Source of the DNA: Bacteroidota bacterium
GTDB lineage: Bacteria; Bacteroidota; Bacteroidia; Bacteroidales; Prolixibacteraceae
Assembly (NCBI GenBank): GCA_023412195.1
Contig: JAEYNZ010000072.1
Coordinates: forward strand, 1-12,090
DNA: 12,090 nt
Reading direction: 5' to 3'
Numbering within the stretch: position 1 is the stretch's first letter; the number at the start of each line of letters is the position of its first letter. Shown in pieces: positions 1 to 7,998 of this stretch. Under the pieces are notes generated by a model. That model was not told the DNA's origin. It saw nothing but the letters and a program-made list of their open reading frames with translations, and did no database searches. A program made the position numbers and the translations under genes.

Positions 1-988
1 TCAGATCAGTAGTAAGATCGAATCCCTGCTTCTTTAGATTTTCAAAAATGTTGCTAAAACGGGCCTTTATCTTTTCCTGATCAAGATGTTTCAGTGATAA
101 GTAAATATACTCTTTTCCCGAAGCCTGAATCTCTTTATAAATATGATATGCTACTATATCGCGGGGGGCAAGTTCGGCCTGAGGATGTAACTTCTGCATG
201 AACCTTTCGCCACGGTGGTTCAATAACCAGGCACCTTCGCCGCGAACTGCCTCACTGATCAGAAATGCTTCTTCCCCCGGGATATACAGTGCTGAAGGAT
301 GAAACTGGATGAATTCAATGTCGGCAATCCGGGCACCTGCCTCCCACGCAAATGCGATACCGTCTCCTGTGGCTGTATGCGGATTGGTGGACCGTTCAAA
401 AATCCGTGAGAGGCCACCTGTAGCCAGTATAACGGCTTTCGTTTTAAACAGCAGGTTTTTGCCTGTCCTGAAATCCAGTGCCTGAACGCCTGCCACGCTG
501 CCATTGTTCTTCAGGATTCGAATTGCAGTAGTATATTCAAAGGGTGTTATATTTTCCTGTTGCTTCACCTTTTTTAAAATGAAGCAAGTAAGTTCTTTAC
601 CCGTCGCATCTCCTCCTGCATGCAGAATCCTTCTCCTGCTGTGGCCCCCTTCAAGGCCTAAAAGAATGTGGCCGTTGTTTCTGTCGAAGGGCATTCCCAT
701 TTCAATGAGTTCAAGCACCCTTTCCCTTCCTTCATTTACGAGGATCCTGACTGCATCTTCATCGCATAATCCCCTGCCTGCTATCAGTGTATCCTGCATA
801 TGCTGTTCCGGTGAATCATCTTCTGCAATGGCAGCTGCTATCCCGCCCTGTGCGTAATATGAGTTGCTGGTATCCAGTTCTGATTTGGTTACAACAGCAA
901 CAGAACCAAACTGTGAGGAATACCAGGCTGAAGTGAGTCCTGCCAGGCCACTGCCAATTATAACCGTATCAAATTCAAGTATTTGCAT
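1..988 (-). CDS. nadB: L-aspartate oxidase NadB (partial, 3' end outside window)
   Basis: NadB is a cytoplasmic FAD enzyme that oxidises L-aspartate to iminoaspartate, the first step of de novo NAD synthesis; NadA then makes quinolinate. Only the first 329 codons are present; family members are about 530-540 residues, so the C-terminal third lies beyond position 1. Visible features are the dinucleotide-binding GSGLAG at residues 12-17, the flavin-family stretch SYYAQGGIAA at 43-52, the EGGHSRRR block at 113-120 followed by HAGGDATG, ATGG at 189-192, QFHPSALY at 228-235 and ELAPRDIVA at 272-280. E113, H230 and R276 line up with the substrate-site residues of E. coli NadB (from memory). The ELAPRDIVA and EGGHSRRR forms favour NadB over the related SdhA/FrdA flavoproteins. 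The ATG at 986-988 puts the FAD motif at the expected distance. No nadA or nadC lies upstream; they could lie downstream, outside the window. Confidence 0.95.
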   Translation of the reverse strand, partial: MQILEFDTVIIGSGLAGLTSAWYSSQFGSVAVVTKSELDTSNSYYAQGGIAAAIAEDDSPEQHMQDTLIAGRGLCDEDAVRILVNEGRERVLELIEMGMPFDRNNGHILLGLEGGHSRRRILHAGGDATGKELTCFILKKVKQQENITPFEYTTAIRILKNNGSVAGVQALDFRTGKNLLFKTKAVILATGGLSRIFERSTNPHTATGDGIAFAWEAGARIADIEFIQFHPSALYIPGEEAFLISEAVRGEGAWLLNHRGERFMQKLHPQAELAPRDIVAYHIYKEIQASGKEYIYLSLKHLDQEKIKARFSNIFENLKKQGFDLTTDL

Positions 989-1013
989 TATAATTATTAT
1001 CTTAAATGCGCGT

Positions 1014-1021
1014 CAAAGTTA
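1014..1021 (-). promoter_or_regulatory. Candidate Bacteroidota -7 box for nadB
   Basis: On the minus strand the sequence reads TAACTTTG, a perfect match to the Bacteroidota -7 consensus TAnnTTTG, ending 25 nt before the nadB ATG. This gives a short leader of roughly 15-20 nt. No clear -33 TTTG is seen 19-21 nt upstream. It lies in the 63-nt gap after the cupin stop codon, suggesting nadB is transcribed on its own rather than only by readthrough. Confidence 0.5.
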
Positions 1022-1051
1022 CGATAACTTTTACGGAATTATGATTCTCAC

Positions 1052-1390
1052 CTAAACCTTTTTCTGCTCAGGAAGATAATCGGGGCGTACGGGTGAAAAT
1101 ACCTCCAGTACAACAGAATCTTCAAGTACTTCAACTTCGTGCACTACGTTCTCTGGTACGCTCCAGCTGTCGCCCGGCCCGGCTGGATACCATTCTTCCC
1201 CGATTCTGAAATTCAGCCTTCCTGATGCGAGGTAACCAGTTTGCTCAAATGGGTGATTGTGTGCAGGCAGACTATATCCTTTCATAAGTCTGAATTCACA
1301 AAGATTTGTTTTTTCTCCAAATGCAAGGGGCCGCATAGATACACCTTCTATCAACGGGCGGAAACTGTTGCTTTCACTTTTGGTAAACAT
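1052..1390 (-). CDS. Small single-domain cupin, KdgF-like
   Basis: The protein has 112 residues and is essentially one cupin beta-barrel. Cupin motif 1 is visible as G38-x5-H44-N-H46-x3-Q50 with G57, and motif 2 as G71-PGD-x4-P79-x4-H84. H44, H46, Q50 and H84 are the expected metal ligands. The HxHxxEQ form and the tail FSPVRPDYL are typical of the KdgF-like cupins; characterised KdgF proteins linearise unsaturated monouronates in pectin and alginate breakdown. That substrate is only a family-level hint, because no lyase, uronate isomerase or sugar transporter is nearby. A generic metal-binding cupin is equally possible. It sits between the efflux operon and nadB with its own candidate promoter, and has no signal peptide, so it is probably cytoplasmic. 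The start is the ATG at 1388-1390, the only Met early enough to keep the whole barrel. Confidence 0.85.
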   Translation of the reverse strand: MFTKSESNSFRPLIEGVSMRPLAFGEKTNLCEFRLMKGYSLPAHNHPFEQTGYLASGRLNFRIGEEWYPAGPGDSWSVPENVVHEVEVLEDSVVLEVFSPVRPDYLPEQKKV

Positions 1391-1451
1391 ATAAAATTAG
1401 CTTTTAATCATGGCTGGCACCAATGTTACAGGCCCATGTATGTATTGAATA

Positions 1452-1459
1452 CAAATATA
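1452..1459 (-). promoter_or_regulatory. Candidate Bacteroidota -7 box for the cupin gene
   Basis: The minus strand reads TATATTTG, a perfect TAnnTTTG match, 61 nt before the cupin ATG and 55 nt after the stop of the outer-membrane factor gene. It implies a leader of about 50-55 nt. A -33 TTTG at the usual spacing is not evident, so the call rests on the -7 match and position alone. Confidence 0.4.
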
Positions 1460-1513
1460 ACCGAAAACATCATGCCTCGGCAGCTAATTCTTTTGTTAAA
1501 GAAGATAAGTTAA

Positions 1514-2887
1514 TTATACGTATTCCATAATCCTGCCTGATATCTGCAGGAGTGAAATTTCAGCCAGCTTTGTCTGGAATTTAATTGAAATAAGTCTTTC
1601 TTCAGCATCAAGAAGACTCTTTTGCACTTCCCTCAGTTCAATTCCTGAGAGTGCTCCCAGCCTGTAGCGTTCCAATGCTATCTCAAGGTTTTCACGTGCA
1701 ACTCCCAGGTTTTGTTCTTCCATCTGCACCAGGCGAAGGTTGTTCTCATATGCATAGTACACGGTCAGCAATTCGGCCTTTACTTCCTGCTCAACCTCCT
1801 GCAACTGGTAAACCCTGTTTTCTACTTCAATCAGTGCATTTGTTTTTTCCCTGCGCCGGTTGAACCCATTGAAAAGATCCATGCCAAGCGTCACCCCATA
1901 ATTTAATACCCTCGACTGCTGATTGCTCAGGGAAATAGCTCCGTAATCGCTGACAGTTCCGCTGCCGTAACCCCGGTATGAGTAATTATACCCCGAATTC
2001 AAGGTAAGGTACGGATAGGCGCGCGAGGCTATAATTTTATAATCCAGTTCAGAAATAACATGGTTCTTCCTTGCAATCTGCAACCCGGTATTATACTCAA
2101 GAGTCGACTCCAGCAGTTCCTCATAGAAAAGCTTTGGATTGTAAGATACTGCTGTATCCTTAAGTAGAATTACATCTTCAAGGTTTTCAAGTGCCATAAG
2201 TGTTTTTAAACGTACAGCTGATTCAAGGATGGCCTCATTCTGCCTTGCAAGCCTTGAGCTGTCGGCGTTCAGGTAAACGATCGACTGGAGCAGTTCAAGC
2301 TTGGAGGAAGCCCCCAGCAGGTAGCGTTCTTCATCTATCCGGGCACGCTCCCTGGAAAGATCAACTGCATATTGCATATTGTTAAAAAGATTCAGCTGCT
2401 GAACGTGGTAATAATATTCTGATGCTATTCGTGCTACCAGGTTTTCCATTTCCATCTGCGTATTCAGTTCACCGATCTGCTTCATTTCGTTAAGCCTTTG
2501 CCATGTTGTTTGAATACTGAATCCTCTGAAGAGAGGCATGTCAAGATTAACTGCAGCACTTCCGGTTGTGTTGTGTACACCACTTGTAGCAGTCTGACTG
2601 CCGTCATTCCTGTTTTGAGTGGTTGATGTAATATTTCCTCCAAACCGGTTGGTTGTTGTTATGGATGGAAGGAACCCTGCGTTCCCGCGGGTATAGTTAT
2701 TGGCCGCAATTTCTTCACGATTTCGGGCTACCATCACTGAAAAATTCTGTTCCAATCCTGTAATGATGGCTCGTGGAAGGTCAAACACCTCCTGTGCGTT
2801 TACAGAAAAGTTCAGGAACAGGGTCAGAAAGAGGGGTATGGTTTTAAGCAGAGATTTTTGATTCTTCAATGCTGACTGCATTTTCAT
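1514..2887 (-). CDS. TolC-family outer membrane efflux protein
   Basis: This is the outer-membrane channel of the RND efflux system, forming a trimeric beta-barrel with a long periplasmic alpha-helical tunnel. Counted from the ATG at 2885-2887 it has 457 residues: a signal peptide with a basic N-terminus (MKMQSALKNQKSLLK), a hydrophobic stretch PLFLTLFL and a likely signal peptidase I site at VNA|QEV (after residue 31). Two outer-membrane-efflux repeats follow, about residues 35-235 and 260-450, each rich in long helices; conserved-looking signatures include RYLLGASSKLELLQS in repeat 1 and RYRLGALSGIELREVQKSLL in repeat 2. The signal sequence lies inside the 3' end of the pump gene: possible starts are GTG 2905, ATG 2887 and ATG 2881, overlapping that gene by 62, 44 or 38 nt. 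ATG 2887 is chosen because the signal peptide needs one of these and a 62-nt overlap is unusually long. It is the last gene of the operon. Confidence 0.92.
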   Translation of the reverse strand: MKMQSALKNQKSLLKTIPLFLTLFLNFSVNAQEVFDLPRAIITGLEQNFSVMVARNREEIAANNYTRGNAGFLPSITTTNRFGGNITSTTQNRNDGSQTATSGVHNTTGSAAVNLDMPLFRGFSIQTTWQRLNEMKQIGELNTQMEMENLVARIASEYYYHVQQLNLFNNMQYAVDLSRERARIDEERYLLGASSKLELLQSIVYLNADSSRLARQNEAILESAVRLKTLMALENLEDVILLKDTAVSYNPKLFYEELLESTLEYNTGLQIARKNHVISELDYKIIASRAYPYLTLNSGYNYSYRGYGSGTVSDYGAISLSNQQSRVLNYGVTLGMDLFNGFNRRREKTNALIEVENRVYQLQEVEQEVKAELLTVYYAYENNLRLVQMEEQNLGVARENLEIALERYRLGALSGIELREVQKSLLDAEERLISIKFQTKLAEISLLQISGRIMEYV

Positions 2888-5800
2888 TAATGTTTTGTGA
2901 TTCACTTGAAATTAATAGGTATATGCCTGGCACAACATAAAGTGTTAGGATGGTTGAAATGAAAAGGCCTCCGACCACAGCTGTACCCATAGCTACACGG
3001 CTCTGGGCACCTTCACCAAAACCTAAGGCTAATGGAAGAATGCCAAGTATGGTTGAAAGGCTGGTCATAAGAATGGGTCGAAAACGTGCTGCTGAGGCAT
3101 ACCTGATGGCTTCCTGCTTGTTCATGCCTGCCAGTTTCCTCTGGTTGGCAAACTCAACAATCAATATCCCGTTTTTAGATACAAGCCCAATAAGCATGAT
3201 GATTCCAATCTGGCTGAAAATATTCATGGTGATGTCAAAATACCACATGAACAATAATGCGCCTGTGAGAGCCAGAGGGACTGTCATCATAACAATAACA
3301 GGATCTTTGAAACTTTCAAACTGTGCGGAAAGAACAAGAAATATCAGAACGATTGCCAGCACAAAAGCAAACATCAGGCTTGATGAACTTTCCATGAAAT
3401 CCTTGGAATCTCCGTCTAGGGCTGTACGGAAAGAATCATCCAGCACCTTCGCTGCGATCATATCCATTTCTTCTATCCCCTGGCTGATTGTTTTGCCATT
3501 GGCAAGGTTCGATGATATGGTAGCGGCCACAAAGCGGTTGTACCGGTATAGTTGCGGGGGAGCAGTTGATTCCTTCAGCGTGACAAAGTTATCGAGCTGT
3601 ATCATTTGGCCCTTATCATTTCTGACATAAAGCGATTTTAGATCGAGCGGTTTATTCCTGTCCTGCCTGGCTAACTCTCCCAATATCTGATATTGCTTGC
3701 CATTCATAATAAAATAACCAAATCTCTGGCCGCTGAGTGCCAGCTGTAAGGTCTGACCAATATTCTGGGTTGATACACCCAATAGGTTCGCCTTATCGCG
3801 GTTGATTTCAATTTGTAATTCGGGCTTGGTGAATTTTAAATCAACATCAGGCATAACAAAAGTCGGATTGCTGTTCACCTCTGCCATAAACTCAGGTAAT
3901 ACCTCCCTTAACCTTTCGATTGTAGGAGCCTGCAGAACATACTGGATTGGCGGACGGGCCCTTCTTCCTCCGAATGTTGATTGTTGAACAACATTCGCCC
4001 TGGCTTTAGTTTTTTTACTGAGTTCAGCTGTCAGGTGATTTGCTATTTCCTGCTGCGAACGTTCCCTTTCTGAAGGAGCTGTTAAAGTTACCCTTACGAA
4101 AGCAAAAGTCCCTCTCACCATCGTTGTAACCTTGTCCCTCTCCGGTATAATTTCCTCAACAAGTTTACCAATATCTTCAACGTAATCATATGTGAACTCA
4201 TAGGTAGCTCCCTCAGTGGTTGTAATCCTTGCATTCATTTGTGAACGGTCTTCAAGTGGTGCCATCTCTGCAGGTATGACCTTCCATAATGTATATATCA
4301 GAGCGAAGGAACCCAATAGAATGGCCACTGTAACAAATTTATGCTTCAAAAAATTATCAAGAGAACGCTGGTATGCATCATTGAGTTGCACAAAATATTT
4401 TTCAGACCAATTGTAAAAGCGGTTGTGTTTTTGTCTCGTTTTTAAAAGTTTTGTGGATAACATTGGTGTAAGAGTAAGAGCCACAAATGAGGAGATGGAA
4501 ACCGCCCCTGCAATTACGATGCTGAATTCACGGAAAAGCCTTCCGGTCATACCTTCAAGGAAAACAATCGGGAAGAATACAGCTACAAGTGTAATTGTGG
4601 TGGCTATTATGGCAAAGAAAATTTCATTGGACCCTTCAAGTCCTGCCTGCCGGGGTGTCATACCCCTTTCAATTTTCACATATATGTTCTCCATCATAAC
4701 AATGGCATCATCCACAACCAGTCCTATGGAAAGTACAATCGCCAGCAAGGTGAGCACGTTGATTGTGAAACCAGCCAGGTACATGATAAAGAAGGACCCT
4801 ACCAGAGAAACCGGTATAACAATAATAGGAATAACGGTAGTCCTCCAGTCGCGCAGGAAGAAAAAGATGATTACTACAACCAGGAAGAATGCAAAGTATA
4901 TGGTAGTCTGTACTTCACTGATTGATGAGCGGATATAACTTGTATTGTCGAAACCAATTTCTATGGAAACGTCCTCTGGTAAATCCCTTTTTATGAATTC
5001 CAGCCTTTCATAAACATCATCAACAATTTCAATATGGTTTGCACCTGGTTGAGGTATAATTATAACCGCAATCATTGGGATTCCATTCATTTTCATGAGG
5101 CCCCGCAGGTCCTCCGGACTTAATTCTGCCCGCCCGATATCACGCACCCTGATAAGCTGGTCCCCGTTTTGTTTAAGAATAAGATTGTTAAACTCCTGGG
5201 GGGTAGTCATTAATCCCAGCGTACGGATCGTAAGTTCTGTGGTATTGCCCTCAATACTTCCTGCCGGAAGTTCTATGTTTTCTCTCATAATGGCATTCCG
5301 CACATCAAGGGGCGTCATCTGGTAACCGGCGAGCTTTGCAGGATCAAGCCATATGCGCATGGCATAACGTTTTTCACCCCAAATACCTACAGAACTAACT
5401 CCTGAAATGGTTTGCAGCTGCTCTTTAAAAGTCAGCTCGGCAATCTCTGATATTTCAAGCAGCGAACGTTTCGGACTTTTAACCGCAATCATCAGTATGG
5501 GTTCAGCATCGGCATCTGCCTTTGCAACAGTGGGCGGATCTGCATCACGCGGAAGAAAGCGTTGTGCCTGCGACACCTTATCCCGGACATCATTTGCAGC
5601 GGTTTCCAAATCTACTGAAAGTTCAAACTCAACCGATATCGAACTTCTTCCCTGGCTGCTTCGGCTTGTAAGGGTGCGGATACCGGGAATACCATTAATG
5701 GATTGCTCGAGTGGTTCTGTTATCTGACTTTCTATTACATCGGAATTGGCTCCCGGATAAGATGTGCTCACTGATATAATGGGAGGGTCAACACTGGGAA

Positions 5801-5909
5801 ATTCCCTTACCCCGAGGTAGTTCATCCCGATCCCTCCAAATAGCAGGATGACCAGTGAGAATACTGTTGCCAGTACGGGGCGCTTTATACTGACTGATGA
5901 AAGACTCAT
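2844..5909 (-). CDS. RND efflux transporter permease, HAE1/AcrB type
   Basis: This is the inner-membrane, proton-driven pump of a tripartite efflux system; 1021 residues, a normal length for AcrB-type RND proteins. TM1 is at about residues 11-30. A large periplasmic porter domain follows, then TM2-6 at about 335-490, with GLVVDDAIVMMEN in TM4 carrying the proton-relay pair D400/D401. A second porter domain is at about 550-835 and TM8-12 at about 843-1000. K912 in GLVSKNGILIVEFAN and T976 in VAMGTAVVGG match AcrB K940 and T978, so the proton pathway looks intact. The acidic relay and length suit the multidrug HAE1 group rather than heavy-metal CusA types; the actual substrates cannot be read from sequence. 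The ATG at 5907-5909 overlaps the adaptor stop codon (ATGA), and the hydrophilic C-terminal tail is encoded in the region shared with the outer-membrane factor gene. No regulator gene is adjacent. Confidence 0.95.
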   Translation of the reverse strand: MSLSSVSIKRPVLATVFSLVILLFGGIGMNYLGVREFPSVDPPIISVSTSYPGANSDVIESQITEPLEQSINGIPGIRTLTSRSSQGRSSISVEFELSVDLETAANDVRDKVSQAQRFLPRDADPPTVAKADADAEPILMIAVKSPKRSLLEISEIAELTFKEQLQTISGVSSVGIWGEKRYAMRIWLDPAKLAGYQMTPLDVRNAIMRENIELPAGSIEGNTTELTIRTLGLMTTPQEFNNLILKQNGDQLIRVRDIGRAELSPEDLRGLMKMNGIPMIAVIIIPQPGANHIEIVDDVYERLEFIKRDLPEDVSIEIGFDNTSYIRSSISEVQTTIYFAFFLVVVIIFFFLRDWRTTVIPIIVIPVSLVGSFFIMYLAGFTINVLTLLAIVLSIGLVVDDAIVMMENIYVKIERGMTPRQAGLEGSNEIFFAIIATTITLVAVFFPIVFLEGMTGRLFREFSIVIAGAVSISSFVALTLTPMLSTKLLKTRQKHNRFYNWSEKYFVQLNDAYQRSLDNFLKHKFVTVAILLGSFALIYTLWKVIPAEMAPLEDRSQMNARITTTEGATYEFTYDYVEDIGKLVEEIIPERDKVTTMVRGTFAFVRVTLTAPSERERSQQEIANHLTAELSKKTKARANVVQQSTFGGRRARPPIQYVLQAPTIERLREVLPEFMAEVNSNPTFVMPDVDLKFTKPELQIEINRDKANLLGVSTQNIGQTLQLALSGQRFGYFIMNGKQYQILGELARQDRNKPLDLKSLYVRNDKGQMIQLDNFVTLKESTAPPQLYRYNRFVAATISSNLANGKTISQGIEEMDMIAAKVLDDSFRTALDGDSKDFMESSSSLMFAFVLAIVLIFLVLSAQFESFKDPVIVMMTVPLALTGALLFMWYFDITMNIFSQIGIIMLIGLVSKNGILIVEFANQRKLAGMNKQEAIRYASAARFRPILMTSLSTILGILPLALGFGEGAQSRVAMGTAVVGGLFISTILTLYVVPGIYLLISSESQNINENAVSIEESKISA

Positions 5910-7024
5910 AATTTACTTGCTAATTGTTGATTGGTAACTAACGTATCCAGCTGTACGGTTAAACCTTCCCGCAGCTGAAGAATAGCAGTCGTAAGAAGGG
6001 TATCGCCAAACTCCAGGCCTCTTGTTATCTGGATGTGCGATTCGGTGCGTAGCCCTGTTGATACTTTTCGTTCTTCTGCTTTGCCGTTTTTAAGGATATA
6101 TACCTTTTCTCCTGACATTTCTGGAATCAAAGATTCTGTCGGAATGGAAATGGCACTGTCAATTTCCGACAGCAATGCCCTTACACTGGCAAACCTGCCA
6201 GGCTTCAGTTCTTCCTTTGTGTTCGGGTAAAGTGCCCTTACTACAATGGTTCGTGTATTGATATCTACTTTGGGATCAATGGCATAGACTTTTGCAGAAA
6301 ATGTTTCAGGATATCCGTCAATAGCAAATTCAATGGGAAAGCCTGAAGTAACTTCTCCGGCATACCGCTCCGGAATGGAGAATTCTATTTTGAGCGGACT
6401 AATTTTTACCAGCCTTACAATTCTGGTTTGAGTGGAGGCAAATGCACCTTCACTTATCAACCGCAGGCCTACAATCCCGTCAAAAGGAGCGCGTAGCTCT
6501 GTTTCAGAAATGCGTGCTTCCAATAACATTATGTCGGCATCTATTGACTGAAGTTCGGTAGCCACCTGATCATAACTTTCGCGACTGATGGCATCACGGT
6601 CAAGAAGCTGCCGTTGCCTGAATTCCCTTTCTTCAACAAGCTTTTTCTGTGCCTGCAGCTTTAACAGTTGTGCCTGAAGTGGCTTGTCATTTATCTTGGC
6701 CAATAAAGCACCTTTTCTGATTCGGCTTCCCTCCTCAAAATATATTCCTACAATTTTTCCTGAAGTTTCAAAAGACAGATCTACTTCCTCATCGGGTAAA
6801 AGAGAAGCTGTGCTGTAAATCATTTCATTCATCTGGGTTGGTACCAGTACATATCCGCTTGCCAGTACTGCCTGCGGACCTCCTCCCATACCAGGCCTTC
6901 CCTGGGGACCGGGCCCTTGTTCCTGTCCAAGCATGGGTTTAATTTTGGGGTAAAAAATAATAGCAGCCAGCACCACTACCAGTGCTATGGTTATTGAAAC
7001 TCTAAAAACGCTTTTTGTTGCCAC
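5906..7024 (-). CDS. RND efflux periplasmic adaptor (membrane fusion protein, HlyD/AcrA type)
   Basis: The adaptor connects the RND pump with the TolC-like channel across the periplasm. It has 372 residues. An N-terminal hydrophobic helix at about 8-25 (VSITIALVVVLAAIIFYP) has no lipobox cysteine, so it is probably a membrane anchor rather than a lipoprotein signal. A Gly/Pro-rich linker is at 37-51. The two lipoyl half-motifs are SGKIVGIYFEEGSRIRKG (88-105) and the half around LRAPFDGIVG (177-186). They flank a short helical hairpin (about 115-172), followed by beta-barrel and membrane-proximal domains. The start is GTG at 7022-7024: the frame is open only from just after the TAA at 7064-7066 and holds no ATG or TTG upstream of the anchor helix. 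It is first in the operon and overlaps the pump gene by 4 nt. A cytosolic export role is ruled out by the anchor topology. Confidence 0.92.
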   Translation of the reverse strand: MATKSVFRVSITIALVVVLAAIIFYPKIKPMLGQEQGPGPQGRPGMGGGPQAVLASGYVLVPTQMNEMIYSTASLLPDEEVDLSFETSGKIVGIYFEEGSRIRKGALLAKINDKPLQAQLLKLQAQKKLVEEREFRQRQLLDRDAISRESYDQVATELQSIDADIMLLEARISETELRAPFDGIVGLRLISEGAFASTQTRIVRLVKISPLKIEFSIPERYAGEVTSGFPIEFAIDGYPETFSAKVYAIDPKVDINTRTIVVRALYPNTKEELKPGRFASVRALLSEIDSAISIPTESLIPEMSGEKVYILKNGKAEERKVSTGLRTESHIQITRGLEFGDTLLTTAILQLREGLTVQLDTLVTNQQLASKL

Positions 7025-7184
7025 GTGCTTTAATGTTTTTTTATTATTATCAAGGTTCTTTGTTTAATTCAAGCTGTTTTGACTATTGAAGAATGAAAAG
7101 GTTCAATGACAATACAAAATATTCTATCCATTTTTCCTTCTTCGGTCCGGTAATTTTTGTTGGGCTGATAGTTGCAAAGGGGGG

Positions 7185-7192
7185 CAAAGATA
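7185..7192 (-). promoter_or_regulatory. Candidate Bacteroidota -7 box for the efflux operon
   Basis: The minus strand reads TATCTTTG followed by C, a perfect TAnnTTTG match and one of the commonest forms of this box. It lies about 160 nt upstream of the adaptor GTG, leaving a 5' leader of about 150 nt, long enough for regulation but with no riboswitch recognised. A -33 TTTG is not evident upstream, where an A/T-rich run lies. Confidence 0.5.
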
Positions 7193-7281
7193 AAAAAAAA
7201 TATTCTTTGGCAGGAATAGTTGAAGGAATGGTTTTAATTGGATTGATAGAAATTCATTTAATTTTTGCACCCGATATTAAA

Positions 7282-7304
7282 TTCAAAGTCCTTAAAGTCT
7301 TTAA
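7282..7304. repeat. 9-bp-period tract, copy A
   Basis: The tract reads as TTCAAAGTC, CTTAAAGTC, then TTTAA, i.e. two full units and part of a third with a 9-bp period. It matches 7999-8021 on the same strand at 19 of 23 positions without gaps; the four differences are all transitions. The two copies bracket the ydeI-like gene as direct repeats. Confidence 0.7.
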
Positions 7305-7339
7305 CATTTAACGGGCATCACCGATCTGCTAATTATATA

Positions 7340-7396
7340 ATGGATACCAATGTTTATCTCAGTGGTATTCTAATGCCTTTTCGGCTAAATTATTAA
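7340..7396 (+). pseudogene. Possible remnant of a PIN-domain toxin gene start
   Basis: The plus strand encodes MDTNVYLSGILMPF and then ends at a stop after 18 residues. DTNVYLSGIL is close to the first strand and helix of PIN-domain ribonuclease toxins, in which the Asp of DTN is the first metal-binding acidic residue. The remaining three-quarters of a PIN domain (about 130 residues) is absent, and no antitoxin gene lies upstream. It could be the scar of a lost toxin-antitoxin pair or a chance match; the stretch is short. Confidence 0.35.
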
Positions 7397-7404
7397 GTTT
7401 TAAA

Positions 7405-7968
7405 TCAATAATATTTTTCAACACCACCAAACCCTTTGATCTGTTTATTCGCCCTGGTTTTTGTAATGAAGTTGTTAAGCCTTTTTTCATACTCCACGGG
7501 GCGGTCTTTTGCTGCTTCGATGTAAGCAACCCTGATCCTTTTGTAAGGTTCCGGCATTTTTTGATAATGCTCCCAAACTGTTTGATCTTCTTTCAACCGT
7601 CGAATGATGTCATCCGGAAAGGTGAACTGTTCCTGTAAGACCTTTTCAACAACTTCCATAACCGAAGGATGTACCATGCCGTTTTCGGACAACCATTTTA
7701 GCCGTTCCTTATTGGGCTGTGACCAGGAGGAGTTTTTTCTTCTTTTACTGAACCGCTGTATGGTAGTTTCTTTATCTAAAGTTTTAGCTGTACTGTCTAT
7801 CCAGCCAAAGCAGAGGGCTTCTTCAACGGCATCGTTGTATGAAATTCTTTTTTTGCCTGATTCTTTTTTGGGAAACTCCAGCCATAGTTCATTCTTTTTT
7901 TCAAAGTTGCTTTCAAGCCAGTTCCTCCATTCCTGCCTGTCTGTAAAATATCTGGTTTCTGCTACCAT
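7405..7968 (-). CDS. YdeI/OmpD-associated family protein
   Basis: The protein has 187 residues and no signal peptide or membrane segment. It matches the overall pattern of the YdeI/OmpD-associated (OmdA) family, sometimes annotated as bacteriocin-protection proteins: an N-terminal half with NELWLEFPKKESGKK (26-40), ISYNDAVEEALCFGWIDS (42-59) and the basic QRFSKRRKNSSWS (71-83), and a C-terminal helical OmdA region from about FPDDIIRRL (117-125) through PYKRIRVAYIEAAKDRP (141-157). The biochemical role of this family is not established; enterobacterial members were linked to porin association and peptide resistance, and that should not be transferred here. The ATG at 7966-7968 starts right at the conserved region. 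It stands alone between two repeat-rich spacers, with no perfect TAnnTTTG box upstream. Possible lateral gain is an inference from the bracketing direct repeats. Confidence 0.85.
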   Translation of the reverse strand: MVAETRYFTDRQEWRNWLESNFEKKNELWLEFPKKESGKKRISYNDAVEEALCFGWIDSTAKTLDKETTIQRFSKRRKNSSWSQPNKERLKWLSENGMVHPSVMEVVEKVLQEQFTFPDDIIRRLKEDQTVWEHYQKMPEPYKRIRVAYIEAAKDRPVEYEKRLNNFITKTRANKQIKGFGGVEKYY

Positions 7969-7998
7969 GGGAATTAAAATTTATAAGAACCTGGCTAT

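Larger units (their letters stand above)
7025..7404. other. 380-bp spacer between efflux operon and ydeI-like gene
   Basis: No complete gene is supported. From left to right it holds the long leader and -7 box of the efflux operon, a 23-bp tract of 9-bp-period repeat (7282-7304) and a short stretch on the plus strand resembling the start of a PIN-domain toxin gene (7340-7396). A 72-codon plus-strand frame at 7093-7311 crosses all of this and is not believed. Confidence 0.7.

Noticed and set aside
1488..1503. Perfect 6-bp inverted repeat TTCTTT/AAAGAA just after the TolC-family gene, considered as a terminator
   Set aside because: The stem is all A/T except one pair and no T-run follows on the minus strand; too weak to call.
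2950..3630. 226-codon plus-strand frame, and similar ones at 4423-4938 and 5407-5727
   Set aside because: They are antisense to the RND pump gene, whose protein is intact and strongly recognisable; no independent support.
7093..7311. 72-codon plus-strand frame between the efflux operon and ydeI
   Set aside because: It crosses the operon's promoter box and ends in the 9-bp repeat tract; the last residues (FKVLKVFN) are just translated repeat, and no family is recognisable.
7405..7968. Bacteriocin immunity function for the ydeI-like gene
   Set aside because: The bacteriocin-protection label is a family annotation; no bacteriocin or secretion gene is nearby.
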